Assembly: GCF_002078175.1 (NCBI RefSeq)
Contig: NZ_MWFK01000003.1
Coordinates: 62,001 to 126,000, forward strand
Source: Streptomyces sp. M41(2017)
GTDB taxonomy: Bacteria > Actinomycetota > Actinomycetes > Streptomycetales > Streptomycetaceae
Direction of reading: 5' to 3'
DNA length: 64,000 bases
Below are positions 17,634 through 26,223 of the stretch, piece after piece (the first letter of the stretch is position 1; every line of letters starts with the position of its first letter). The notes under the pieces are model-generated. The model did not search any database. It was not told where the DNA came from and saw nothing but the letters and a program-made list of their open reading frames with translations. Both the position numbers and the translations under genes were made by a program.

Positions 17634-18453
17634 ATCGACCTGGTGCGCGCGTCCGCTGCGCAGTGCGCGAGGCATTGCGCGGCGGCGCGGGCGGATGTGT
17701 GACTCCGGGCGATCCTGCATCAGCTCCGGCGGTCCTCGCGTCGTACGCCGCTTCGGTGTGTTCCTCGCGCGCCGTGCCGGTGACGGTCTTTCCGTGGCGA
17801 CGTACTTCCGCGACCGGGCTCTGCCGGTGACCTGACGCTCGGCGGGTGCCGAACAGGCTCGTCTTGCCGGTGACCCACTCGGCACGGCCGGTGGCGTCGG
17901 CGGAGAAGACGTTCTCGCCGTCGCCGACCTGACTGCCGTCCGCGTCGCAGGCCGGGTGATCCAGCGCCGTGAGGATCTGCTCTCGCGGAAGCGGATGCGG
18001 CGCGCACCACGGAGATCCACGGCGGCGCACACGGTTGCGTCAGCCTCCCTGGGGGACAGCAACCTCGGTGTCCGGTGGGGAGGTTGGATCCTTACGAGAG
18101 TCTGACGCGACACCCGACAGACTCCACCGTCACCGCGTCCGCGGCCATTCTGTTCACACGTACCGTCGAAGGCAGGGAACCGCAGATCGGGTTGCCCGCC
18201 TTCACCGGTACCGCCTGCTGGGCATCGTCGCGGTGTAGGAAAGCGGCCGCCGCGGCGAGGCGCGTCCCGGACATGCACACCGCGTGGCCGGGACGCGGCT
18301 GGGCGGCCCCTTCGCGCGCTGCCCCACCGGCCTTTCATGGCCGACAACCCTGCCGGCGAGGGGCCCAGGTGGCCTCCTGCCGGGCAAAGACCACGGGCTG
18401 AGGTGTCGGGCTGTCCAGTGGGGTACCCGGAGGGCGACACGAAGGGGCACACG
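17634..18453. other. 820-bp region with no supported gene; possible decayed sequence
   Basis: No frame combines a good start, ribosome-binding site and steady codon bias. On the minus strand about 17850-18030 a stretch reading ENVFSADATGRAEWVTGK looks protein-like but continues into low-quality frames, suggesting a decayed gene of unknown family. No strong hairpin or tRNA was seen. Confidence 0.45.
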
Positions 18454-18900
18454 ATGTATCGATCACCCGAGGAGACCGGTGGCCCCTGGGGGCGGCCGTC
18501 GGTGATGGCAGCCTCGCTCGCGCTGGACGGTGACGGCTCACGCATCGCACAGGGACGCCACCTCGCGGCGGTCTTTCTGGCCGGCGTGCGCGACATGCGC
18601 GGTGTTCCGGTCGTGACGGCCACGGTGGAGATCGTCCAGCTCATCGTGAGCGAACTGGTCACCAACGCCCGCAAATACGCCCCCGGGCCCGCCCTGCTGA
18701 ACCTGCGGATCGCCGACAGCGTCCTGCGGGTCGAGCTGTGCGACAGCAACCCCACTGTGCCGGCCGCCGAGGAACCGGACCCGGCCCGTATCGGTCGGCA
18801 CGGTCTGGAGATCGTGAGCGCTCTCGCCCAGTCCGTCACCGTCGAAGCGACCTCGACCGGCAAGAGCATCACCGCAGTCGTCTCTCTTGGTGAGATCTAG
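18454..18900 (+). CDS. ATP-binding protein (RsbW-like HATPase, anti-sigma type)
   Basis: This 148-residue GHKL-fold protein has the N-box ELVTNARKYAPG (about 69-80) and a GRHGLEIVSALA lid motif. Streptomyces encode dozens of such stand-alone ATPases, usually predicted anti-sigma or signalling kinases. No sigma factor or anti-anti-sigma gene lies beside it. The ATG at 18454 follows GAAGGGG; upstream in-frame starts lie in noncoding-like sequence. Confidence 0.8.
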   Translation: MYRSPEETGGPWGRPSVMAASLALDGDGSRIAQGRHLAAVFLAGVRDMRGVPVVTATVEIVQLIVSELVTNARKYAPGPALLNLRIADSVLRVELCDSNPTVPAAEEPDPARIGRHGLEIVSALAQSVTVEATSTGKSITAVVSLGEI

Positions 18901-18957
18901 CCACGGAGTCGCCGCAGAAGGGGGCCACTCCGGCAGGACGCAGTGGGTCGTTCGAGG

Positions 18958-18991
18958 AAGGGCCCCGGCCGCGGGTGCGGTCGGGGCCCTT
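18958..18991. terminator. Hairpin terminator
   Basis: A 15-bp stem (including one G-U pair) around a GGGT loop, with core GGGCCCCGGCCGC, lies 58 bp after the ATPase stop. Confidence 0.8.
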
Positions 18992-19003
18992 GGCCTGAAA
19001 CGA

Positions 19004-19133
19004 TCAGCGGGAGTGCCCGACGGCCTGCTCGTGCAGCAGACCCTCGATGCGGGCCAGGTCGTCGCCGATGTCGTTGTGCTGTCCACCTCCAGCAGCCCAC
19101 AGTGGGCGTGCTGATAGGCGGCGGACTTCCTCA
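19004..19133 (-). pseudogene. Possible remnant of a small gene
   Basis: A minus-strand segment ending at a TGA at 19004-19006 has strong codon bias and reads NDIGDDLARIEGLLHEQAVG. The sequence upstream stays coding-like only in another frame (RKSAAYQHAHCGLLEV), so the gene appears frameshifted. No family is recognised. It overlaps nothing else. Confidence 0.3.
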
Positions 19134-19305
19134 TGTCCGGGGCACGGAACTGTGGGTGAGGCAGTCGCGCCGAGCGACGAGGTCCGGGCCGAACCCGACC
19201 GGCAGTTTGCGCTGCACGGCCGCCTTGCGGACTCCGACGCCCGAGCGGTCGCTGCCACGGATCACGGGGCGCTCGCCCGGTACCCGCGAGCCGTGGGATC
19301 CAGGG

Positions 19306-21288
19306 TCAGCCGCCGACGTGGATGCCGGGACGTCGTTCGGGGTCGGGCTCGTTGCTGCGGATGATCTCGCGGGTGACGGGGGCGGTGTCTCCGCGGCCCA
19401 GGAGGAAGTAGCGGAACATGTGCCGCAGGGGACTCCCCTCGGCCCACGCGAAGTAGCAGTGCGGCTGCACGCCGGTGGCGTTGCGCAGGGCGAGCAGGAT
19501 CGCGGCGATGGCGTTCGGAGCGGCCGGGGCCTCGGCGCGCAGGATGCGGTAGCCGTCGACCTCGGCGCCGTGGACGGAGAGGGTCTCGCTGAAGTCGGAC
19601 GGATCGACGACGTCGATCTCCAGGAACAGTACGTCGGCGGGTCCGGGCACCGGGTTGTTGCCACGCTGTTCGCGCTCCTTGTGGGCGTACTCGGCGCTGT
19701 CGCCGGCCTCACGTCGGTTGGCGATGATGTTGATGGAGTTGTCGTGGGCGAGGGTGTCGGTGATGAACTGACGTGCCTTGGTGTCGAAGACGATCCGGTC
19801 GACGCGTAGTTCGGTCGTACGAGAGACCCGCGAGATCAGCGACACGGCGACGATGCCGGCGATGAACATGCCGGAGATGGCGATGCCGTCGGGCTTGTCG
19901 ACGATGTTGGCGACCAGCGCGTAGAGGAGGACGGCGGTGAGCAGCGCGAATCCCGCTCCGGCCGCGCGCCGGTGGCTGCGGACGACGGACACCGTGACGG
20001 CGAACGCCCCGGAGACCATCATGGCGAGGATGCCGGTGGCGTAGGCGCCGGCCTGGGCGTTGACGTCGGCGCCGAACGCGATGGTGATGACGATGCAGAG
20101 TCCGGTGTAGACGATCACGACGGGACGGACCGCGCGTCCCCATTCGGGGGCCATGCCGTAGTCGGGCAGGTAGCGGGGCACGATGTTGATCAGCCCGGCC
20201 ATCGCCGACGCGCCCGCGAACCAGAGGATCAGGATGGTGCTGACGTCGTAGGCGGTGCCGAACACCTCGCCGAGCTTCTCGTGCGCCAGCCAGGCCAGCG
20301 CGCGGCCGTTCGCCTGTCCCCCGGGCTCGAACTCCTTGTGCGGGATGAGGACGGTCGTCACGAAGCTCGCGGCCAGCAGGTAGACGCTCATGACGAGCGC
20401 GGCGGTGGTGAGGAGTCGTCGGGTGTTGCGGATCCGCGACTGCTTCTGCTGTTCGGGGTCGCTGCCCTTGGCTGCGATGAGGGGCATCATGCTCACGCCG
20501 GTCTCGAAACCGGAAAGTCCCAGCACCAGGAGGGGAAAGGCCAACAGTGCGGGTTCGGCCAGGCTGCCGAATCCGCCTCCGCCGTCGCCGAGGGCGTCCG
20601 TCCAGGCCGAGAACGCGCCGGACGTGGTGAAGACGTCGACGAGGCCGACGGCGATGACGGCCGCGTTGAGTGCGAGGAACGCGACGACCAGGGGGATGGC
20701 CACCTTCACGGCTTCGCTGAATCCGAGCAGGAACACCCCTCCGAGGACGACGAGCAGCGCCACGGTGAGGGCGACCTCGTGACCGTGCAGGGCCTGGGGG
20801 AAGTAGGGGTTCTCCACGACGTGCACGGACGCGTCCGCGGTGGACAGCGTGATCGTGATGATCCAGGAGGTCGCGACGAAGCCGAGGAGGACCAGGACGA
20901 AGAGCTTGCCCCACCAGAACGGCAGCAGGTCCTCCAGCATGGCCACCGAACCGGCTCCTTCGGAGCTCTCGCGGGTGACCCGGCGATACATCGGCAGCAT
21001 GCCCACCAGGGTCAGCGCCACGATCACCATCGTCGCGAGCGGGGAGACCGCCCCGGCCGCGAGCGCGGCGATGGCCGGGACGTAGGCCAGGCTGGAGAAG
21101 TAGTCGACGCCCGTCAGGCACATGACCTTCCACCAGGCATGCTGCTCCGCGTGGCCCTCGCTCGCGGCCGGGCCGGCGGGCTGCACCCGGTGGCGCAGCA
21201 GCCATCGCGCGAGACTCCCGGTCGGCTGGGTCCGCTGAGCGGGACTCTCCATCTCTGCCGGTATGACCGGTTCGTTCGCGACCTTCAT
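19306..21288 (-). CDS. APC superfamily permease with C-terminal cytosolic domain
   Basis: This 660-residue transporter has about 12 membrane helices (residues 55-520) beginning with MCLTGVDYFSSLAYVPAI, the hallmark start of APC-type amino acid/cation permeases. It ends in a hydrophilic domain of about 140 residues. The substrate (amino acid, or K+ as in some close APC relatives) cannot be decided. The ATG at 21288 is preceded by GTGGGGGAC; an upstream in-frame ATG at 21330 is less likely. It is monocistronic, with the hairpin at 18958 in the direction of transcription. Confidence 0.8.
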   Translation of the reverse strand: MKVANEPVIPAEMESPAQRTQPTGSLARWLLRHRVQPAGPAASEGHAEQHAWWKVMCLTGVDYFSSLAYVPAIAALAAGAVSPLATMVIVALTLVGMLPMYRRVTRESSEGAGSVAMLEDLLPFWWGKLFVLVLLGFVATSWIITITLSTADASVHVVENPYFPQALHGHEVALTVALLVVLGGVFLLGFSEAVKVAIPLVVAFLALNAAVIAVGLVDVFTTSGAFSAWTDALGDGGGGFGSLAEPALLAFPLLVLGLSGFETGVSMMPLIAAKGSDPEQQKQSRIRNTRRLLTTAALVMSVYLLAASFVTTVLIPHKEFEPGGQANGRALAWLAHEKLGEVFGTAYDVSTILILWFAGASAMAGLINIVPRYLPDYGMAPEWGRAVRPVVIVYTGLCIVITIAFGADVNAQAGAYATGILAMMVSGAFAVTVSVVRSHRRAAGAGFALLTAVLLYALVANIVDKPDGIAISGMFIAGIVAVSLISRVSRTTELRVDRIVFDTKARQFITDTLAHDNSINIIANRREAGDSAEYAHKEREQRGNNPVPGPADVLFLEIDVVDPSDFSETLSVHGAEVDGYRILRAEAPAAPNAIAAILLALRNATGVQPHCYFAWAEGSPLRHMFRYFLLGRGDTAPVTREIIRSNEPDPERRPGIHVGG

Positions 21289-21801
21289 GTCCCCCACTGG
21301 CCCTTTCCGTTCCAACTCTCCGTGCACCATCCACGCCCGTCGGCGGATGGCGCGAGCCCTGATTATGCGGCGTGCCGGAGACGCCGCGATCATCGGGACG
21401 GCCTTCGTCGCCCCGACGTCGTCGCCCTCCTTCCCCGAGCTCCCGCTCGGTACTCGACCGGTCCGTCGTGGATCGGCAGGAGTGAAAGCGGCACGCAGAC
21501 CGGAGGGTCGGCCCCCAGCGAGAGCCTGGTCGGGGCGGGGTGGGCGCCCGGCCGCGTGAGGACGGGAGGTGCGAGGGGTGCTGCGGAGTGTCTCCCTCGG
21601 ATCCGTCCACGGAGTCTCCGGGGAAACCCGGTTGGCCGGCCGCAGCGGCAGCTGCTAGGTTCCCGGAGGCCGTGCGACAGATCGAGGAGGTGGTACCCGT
21701 GAACGCAGTATCGACATGGGTGCTCCTCTCCGGGGTCATGGTCGGGCGATAGACAGGTCGCCCGGGAGCGCCGTTCCAGTGCACTCCCGAAAGGCACGAC
21801 C
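21289..21801. other. Divergent intergenic region (513 bp) with two tiny overlapping ORFs
   Basis: This region separates the APC permease and the dienelactone hydrolase family gene and should hold both promoters. It contains two small opposite-strand ORFs with ribosome-binding sites: 17 codons at 21699-21752 (+) and 20 codons at 21655-21717 (-). No long coding frame is supported. Confidence 0.5.
21699..21752 (+). CDS. Possible 17-residue leader peptide
   Basis: A GTG start follows GAGGAGG with an 8-nt spacer, and the frame reads MNAVSTWVLLSGVMVGR before a TAG. It ends 49 bp upstream of the hydrolase start. It could be an uORF or leader peptide, or the relic of a membrane protein start. No attenuator hairpin was recognised, so the call is weak. 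Confidence 0.3.
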   Translation: MNAVSTWVLLSGVMVGR

Positions 21802-22542
21802 ATGCGTTTCACTTCCGAGCAGCGCCTCGACGACGGCGTCCTCGAACGCGAATTCACCCTTGGTGACATCCCCGGCCTGCTGTGGACGCCCGCTTCGGCA
21901 TCGGCGTCCGAACCGGTGCCGCTGATCCTCCTCGGCCACCCTCCCCTCGGACTGCGCAGGATGTACCCGCGGTTGGTGGGCCGGGCCCTTCACGCCGCGG
22001 CGGACGGTTTCGCCGCGGCCACCATCGAGCTTCCCGGCAGCGGCGACCGGCCCCGTTGGCCCGCCGTCGATCAGGCCCGCGCGGACCTGCGACGGGCTAT
22101 GGAGGCCGGTGAGCCGGTCGGCGACGAGATCATCGACGCTCTCGTCCTCCCACTGGTCGACAAGGCGGTCCCGGAATGGCAGGCCGCCCTGGACGCGCTG
22201 CTCTCGCTGCCCGAGGTCGGCGGTCCGGTCGGATACTCGGGGGGAGTGATCTCCATCGGCGTCCGACTGGCGGTGGTCGAGCCGCGGATCTCGGCCGCTG
22301 TTCTGTTCGCCGGGAGTCTCGTACCTCGTGCCATGTTCGAGGAGGCGCGACGGGTCACCGTTCCCCTGCACGTCCTGCTGCAGTGGGACGACGAGGGGAA
22401 CGACCGGCAGGCGGCCCTGGACCTGTTCGACGCCTTCGCTTCCAAGGACAAGTCCCTGCACGCCGATCTCGGCGGGCACACCGGCGTTCCGCAGTTCGCG
22501 GGGGACGCCGCGGCCCAGTTCTTCACCCGGCATCTGCGGTGA
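21802..22542 (+). CDS. Dienelactone hydrolase family alpha/beta hydrolase
   Basis: This 246-residue alpha/beta hydrolase has the nucleophile elbow GYSGG (about 145-149), an acid-loop segment LLQWDDEGNDRQ, and a likely catalytic His in LGGHTGVPQF. The nucleophile is Ser rather than the Cys of classical dienelactone hydrolases, so an esterase role is more likely. GAAAGG precedes the ATG. It is monocistronic, with a strong terminator downstream. Confidence 0.8.
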   Translation: MRFTSEQRLDDGVLEREFTLGDIPGLLWTPASASASEPVPLILLGHPPLGLRRMYPRLVGRALHAAADGFAAATIELPGSGDRPRWPAVDQARADLRRAMEAGEPVGDEIIDALVLPLVDKAVPEWQAALDALLSLPEVGGPVGYSGGVISIGVRLAVVEPRISAAVLFAGSLVPRAMFEEARRVTVPLHVLLQWDDEGNDRQAALDLFDAFASKDKSLHADLGGHTGVPQFAGDAAAQFFTRHLR

Positions 22543-22634
22543 GGCCGGGCGGTCGCACCGGCAGCGGTCGGTAGGCGACATGGGCGGGCCCACCGCTCGT
22601 CGAAGCGGGAACCCGGCTCCGTAGCCCTGCACCG

Positions 22635-22666
22635 CGGGCCCCTGCCGAACTCTCGGCAGGGGCCCG
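22635..22666. terminator. Bidirectional hairpin terminator
   Basis: A perfect 14-bp stem (CGGGCCCCTGCCGA) with a 4-nt loop lies between two convergent genes. Confidence 0.88.
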
Positions 22667-22728
22667 TTCGTCGAAGGCACGACCCACGAGCGCGCACGCG
22701 CCCGTGCCCCGTCCAACCTCCCGAGCGA

Positions 22729-23553
22729 TTATGTCGACTCGGCGATCTGTCGACCCAGATCCAGTTCGACGCCGTCCGGACGCTGAAGCCCGAGATCGAA
22801 CAGCCGGCGCACCCGGTCGGCGTTCTCGGGGCGGCCCGAGGTCCGGAAGAAGGCCGCGAGGCTGGCGGCGGACTCCTCGTCGGGGATCGGCACAGCGGCA
22901 TCGACGAGCGCTTTGATCCCCGCCACCGCCACCTTGTCGAAGCCGGCGATACGGCGGGCGAACGTGTCGACGAAGCCCTCCAGTTCACCGGCCGGCAGGA
23001 CCCGGTTGACGTAGCCGTACGCCGCCGCCAGATCGGCGGTGAAGTCGTCGCCGCCGAGGAGAATCTCCATGGCGCGGCCACGACCCACGAGCCGGGCCAG
23101 TCGTCCCATCGGGTTGCCGCCGGGTACGGACCCCAGCCCGACCTCGAACTGTCCCAGTACGGCCTGCGGGCCGGCGAAGCGCATGTCGGTGGCCAGGACG
23201 AACTCGCTGCCCGCACCCCGGGCACGCCCGTTGATCGCGGCGATCGTCATGGCGGGCACCCGGCTGAGGCGGGCCAGGTTGTCCGCGTAGGGGTGCAGTC
23301 CTGTCGGCCCGGGTTGCATGCCGGCCACTCGGGCCTGGTCCGACAGCATGTCCCAGTGAGCCATGAAGAACTCGGGATGGGCACTTCGGAAGACCACCAC
23401 CGTGAGTTCGGTGGCCTGCTCGATGCGGGTCAACAAATCCGCGAGCTGTTCGACGCTGTCGGCGTCGTAGAGATTGAGGTCGCCGTTGGCGAACGTCACC
23501 TGCCAATAGGCGGCCGACACCTCGGTCACCTGGAACTGCGAGTCGTCACGCAT
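22729..23553 (-). CDS. Enoyl-CoA hydratase/isomerase family protein
   Basis: This 274-residue crotonase-fold protein contains TIAAINGRARGAGSEFVLAT, typical of the oxyanion-hole region, and LGQFEVGLGSVPGG. The usual catalytic Glu positions are not clearly identifiable, so hydratase activity is not assured. The ATG at 23553 has no Shine-Dalgarno sequence, but a TACCGT hexamer ends 6 nt upstream, suggesting a leaderless mRNA. It is close to, but transcribed away from, the DoxX gene promoter. Confidence 0.8.
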   Translation of the reverse strand: MRDDSQFQVTEVSAAYWQVTFANGDLNLYDADSVEQLADLLTRIEQATELTVVVFRSAHPEFFMAHWDMLSDQARVAGMQPGPTGLHPYADNLARLSRVPAMTIAAINGRARGAGSEFVLATDMRFAGPQAVLGQFEVGLGSVPGGNPMGRLARLVGRGRAMEILLGGDDFTADLAAAYGYVNRVLPAGELEGFVDTFARRIAGFDKVAVAGIKALVDAAVPIPDEESAASLAAFFRTSGRPENADRVRRLFDLGLQRPDGVELDLGRQIAEST

Positions 23554-23707
23554 GGCAGAACGGTAGGAGGAACAACGCGGTCTCCCCCGTCTCCTCAGCG
23601 CGGTCCGCGCGGAGTTCGCCCTGATAGGCGACACCCGGCGGCGGCGCTCCCGTGCGGCGGGAGGACACCACCACCCGTACCCGTCCGTCATCCATGCCCG
23701 ACAGCCG

Positions 23708-24055
23708 TCAGGCGGAGAGCACCCTGAGAATCAGCGCGGCCACGGCGATCGACGCCAGGACGATCGCCGGCGCCATCTCCTTGTCCTTCGCCCGGATGTG
23801 CGCGATGACCGCGCCGATGAAGTAGAGGACGATCCCGACTGCGGCCGCCGCGCCGATCAGGGGGACCGCCAGGCCTATCAGCAGGCCGATGGCGCCCGCC
23901 GCCTTGAGGGCGGCCAGACGCGGGAGCCAGGAGTCGGGCACACCCACTCTGGTCATGTTCTCGGTGATCTTGGGGTTCTTGGTGAAGGTGAGGAAGGCCG
24001 ATGCGGCCAGAACCACGGCGAGCAGGATTCCGACGACGGCGTACGCAAGGAACAT
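23708..24055 (-). CDS. DoxX family membrane protein
   Basis: This 115-residue protein has four hydrophobic segments and the DoxX-like layout (FLTFTKNPKITENMTRVGVP, then LKAAGAIGLLIGLAVPLIG). The exact role of DoxX proteins is not settled; some act in redox or sulfur homeostasis. The ATG at 24055 has an excellent GGAGGA site. It diverges from a MarR gene that probably controls it. Confidence 0.82.
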   Translation of the reverse strand: MFLAYAVVGILLAVVLAASAFLTFTKNPKITENMTRVGVPDSWLPRLAALKAAGAIGLLIGLAVPLIGAAAAVGIVLYFIGAVIAHIRAKDKEMAPAIVLASIAVAALILRVLSA

Positions 24056-24096
24056 GAGTCCTCCGGAGTTGATGCGACTGGACCATGGGAGTAGTG

Positions 24097-24122
24097 CAAT
24101 CATTGAACCACATCAACGATTG
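24097..24122. promoter_or_regulatory. Probable MarR operator between doxX-like and marR-like genes
   Basis: An inverted repeat CAATCATTG-N8-CAACGATTG (8 of 9 bases paired) lies in the 105-bp divergent intergenic region, the usual position for a MarR site controlling both genes. Confidence 0.65.
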
Positions 24123-24160
24123 ACGCTGATCCATCATCGACCCGCTGATACGATGACGAA

Positions 24161-24634
24161 ATGGCAGCAAAGGACGCGGGGCCCCCGGACAGTTCGCCCG
24201 ACCGACTCGGCTTCCTGCTCGCCTACCACGGCGGCATCACGGAGACGCTGATGCGTCGCGCCCTGGGGCTGGCCGGACTCACCCCCCGGCATGCGATGAC
24301 GCTCATGCGGCTCGCCGACGGACCGGTGACCCAGAAGGCGCTCACCGAGGCTCTCCAGGTCGACCCGAGCGTCCTCGTTTCCCTCCTCAACGATCTGGAG
24401 GGCGACGACCTCGCACGCCGTCGCCGCGACCCGGTGGACCGCCGCCGCCACATCGTGGAGATCACGCCCGAGGGGGCCGAGCGCCTCAAGAAGGCGGACG
24501 CCGCGCTCGACACGGTGGAGGGTGAGCTCTTCGCACACCTCTCGGAACGCGAACGCGGCACCTTGCGCAAAGCCCTCGGCAAGCTGCGGACGTCACCGGA
24601 CGACTTCACCTGCACGGGCGACGAAGTCGAGTAG
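24161..24634 (+). CDS. MarR family transcriptional regulator
   Basis: This 157-residue winged-helix regulator has LTPRHAMTLMRLADGPVTQK, the recognition region TEALQVDPSVLVSLLNDLE, and the wing RRRDPVDRRRHIVEITPEG. TACGAT ends 6 nt before the ATG and no Shine-Dalgarno sequence is visible, so the mRNA may be leaderless. It is predicted to repress itself and the divergent DoxX gene; the ligand is unknown. Confidence 0.88.
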   Translation: MAAKDAGPPDSSPDRLGFLLAYHGGITETLMRRALGLAGLTPRHAMTLMRLADGPVTQKALTEALQVDPSVLVSLLNDLEGDDLARRRRDPVDRRRHIVEITPEGAERLKKADAALDTVEGELFAHLSERERGTLRKALGKLRTSPDDFTCTGDEVE

Positions 24635-24739
24635 AAAGCGACCCCGCGCCACTGGACACCCTCCAGGGTTCCCCGCCCCACCCTGCGCCTCTTGACAGGC
24701 ACCGGCCTTGTCGGCCTAGGTTGTTGAGGTCGTTCGGAG

Positions 24740-24753
24740 ACCGAATGTTCGGT
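24740..24753. promoter_or_regulatory. Palindrome ACCGAATGTTCGGT upstream of the paaI-like pseudogene
   Basis: This 14-bp dyad lies 19 bp before the start of the thioesterase pseudogene. It resembles the PaaR type of TetR site (ACCG-N6-CGGT). With two bases to its left it shares AGACCGAAYGTTC with both operators at 26131-26200. Confidence 0.6.
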
Positions 24754-24772
24754 CGGTAGGCGAGGGGTGGAG

Positions 24773-25206
24773 ATGACGACCCACGTGCCAGGCTCGGCAC
24801 CCAGCCCGGTCGAGGCGATGTTCACCGCCGACGAGGCGTCACGAAGGCTCGGCATCGAGCTGGTGCGGCACGGCGAAGGAACGGCCACGGTCCGGATGAC
24901 CGTGTCCCCCGCCATGGTCAACGGCCACGGCACCGCCCACGGTGGGTACCTGTTCCTCTTCGCCGACACCCTTTCGCGTGCGCCTGCAACAGCCACGGAC
25001 CCGTGACGGTCGCCGCGGCCGCCGACATCGACTTCATCGCCCCCGCGCACGAGGGCGACGTCCTGTCGGCCACGGCGTCGGAGCGCACCCGCTTCGGCCG
25101 CAGCGGCATCTACGACGTGACCGTCCGTCGCGGCGAGGAAGTCATCGCCGAATTCAGGGGACGCAGTCGCACCCTCCGCGGAACCCGAGGCGGAGAACCG
25201 CAGTGA
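24773..25206 (+). pseudogene. paaI: Frameshifted PaaI-type hotdog thioesterase
   Basis: Reading from the ATG at 24773, the N-terminal half matches PaaI (GTATVRMTVSPAMVNGHGTA, HGGYLFLFADT) but then runs to a TGA at about 25006. Shifting frame near 24970 restores FACACNSHGPVTVAAAADID and the rest of the hotdog domain to 25206. One base appears lost in the run ACCCTTTCGCG. PaaI removes CoA from stalled phenylacetate-pathway intermediates, but no other paa genes are here. It is either a true pseudogene or a sequencing error. The promoter region has a TetR-like palindrome. Confidence 0.75.
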
Positions 25207-25382
25207 GGGCCGGCGAGTGACACGCCGCCGATCCGGACGGCGCCGAGCCCACGGAACGGGCCCTTCACGGCGGCCGCACGAGACCGCAGGACGGGCGACC
25301 GGCCGACCCGCCACGCCCTGAAGTCGGCAACGCGGATGGGCTGTCGGCCCGACCCGCTCAGGTCGGGCAGGGCCAGGCGCAT

Positions 25383-25411
25383 GCCCTCGCCACCAACCCG
25401 GCGGCGAGGGC
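25383..25411. terminator. Possible bidirectional terminator
   Basis: A 9-bp stem GCCCTCGCC/GGCGAGGGC with an 11-nt loop lies between the thioesterase pseudogene and the convergent membrane protein gene. Confidence 0.5.
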
Positions 25412-25441
25412 TCGGAGTTCGACAGGCTTCACCCGTTCCGC

Positions 25442-26008
25442 TCAGGCCTTCCGACTGACGGTCTTGAGGCGGACGGCGGAGACGAGGAAGAAGATTCCGC
25501 CGAGCACGGCATAGCCGGCGAGGTTGGTGAGCGTGGCATCGCCCTTGCCCGCCTGGGCCACGAAAGACGCACCGGCGAGGGTGGAGATGCTGCCGCTCGC
25601 GATCATCGCCCACTGCCCACCCAGTCGGCGCCGGACGAGACCTACGGCGACCTGGGTGACGCCGGCGGTGACGGCCCAGATTCCCCAGACCCGCAGGACG
25701 GCCTCGATACCGGAAGTGGTGGCGACGGCGAGGCCGATGCCGGCCAGAACACTGAGCGCAAGATTCACGTACAGCCTCCTCACCGCGCCCGTGTCGGCGC
25801 GGGCCGACCGCAGGTCGGCGACTGCGCAGGCCGCGTCGAAGAGGGGGTAGAGCACCAGGAGCGCGACGCTGAGCGGCCCCAGACTGTCGGCCGCGGTGAA
25901 CAACAGGCCCGCCCAGACGGCGGCGAAGGCGAAGCGCAGCAGGTACAGCCTGCGCAGGGCGACGGTGACGTCGGCGGGAGCGGCTTGGGTGTCGACGAGG
26001 GTGTCCAT
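25442..26008 (-). CDS. Six-helix membrane protein (DUF308-like)
   Basis: This 188-residue integral membrane protein has about six hydrophobic helices and small loops (VWGIWAVTAGVTQVAVGLVR, GGQWAMIASGSISTLAG). The pattern resembles HdeD/DUF308 proteins, whose function is unclear. The ATG at 26008 lacks a strong ribosome-binding site. It diverges from a TetR gene across a region with two identical operator arms, so that TetR is its likely repressor. Confidence 0.68.
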   Translation of the reverse strand: MDTLVDTQAAPADVTVALRRLYLLRFAFAAVWAGLLFTAADSLGPLSVALLVLYPLFDAACAVADLRSARADTGAVRRLYVNLALSVLAGIGLAVATTSGIEAVLRVWGIWAVTAGVTQVAVGLVRRRLGGQWAMIASGSISTLAGASFVAQAGKGDATLTNLAGYAVLGGIFFLVSAVRLKTVSRKA

Positions 26009-26130
26009 GGCGGGTCCGGCTTCTGTGAGTAATGGCCCTCGGGCGGGGCGCGGAACGGGCCGAGTCGAGCGCGCGGCGCCGTCGCCCACGGGCGGGCGTC
26101 ACCGACCACGACACGGCCGCATTCCCTACG

Positions 26131-26200
26131 AGGGAGAACGTTCGGTCTCTTTCCATGGTTGGAAGAAACGCCGACCCTGTCAAGACCGAACGTTCTCCCT
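26131..26200. promoter_or_regulatory. Pair of 18-bp inverted TetR operators
   Basis: AGGGAGAACGTTCGGTCT at 26131-26148 and its exact complement at 26183-26200 are 52 bp apart (start to start). Each holds the self-complementary core GAACGTTC. They flank the promoters of the TetR gene and the divergent membrane protein gene. The TetR -10 (TACGCT, 26211-26216) lies just downstream. Confidence 0.8.
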
Positions 26201-26223
26201 CACGATTGGGTACGCTGGGAGCC

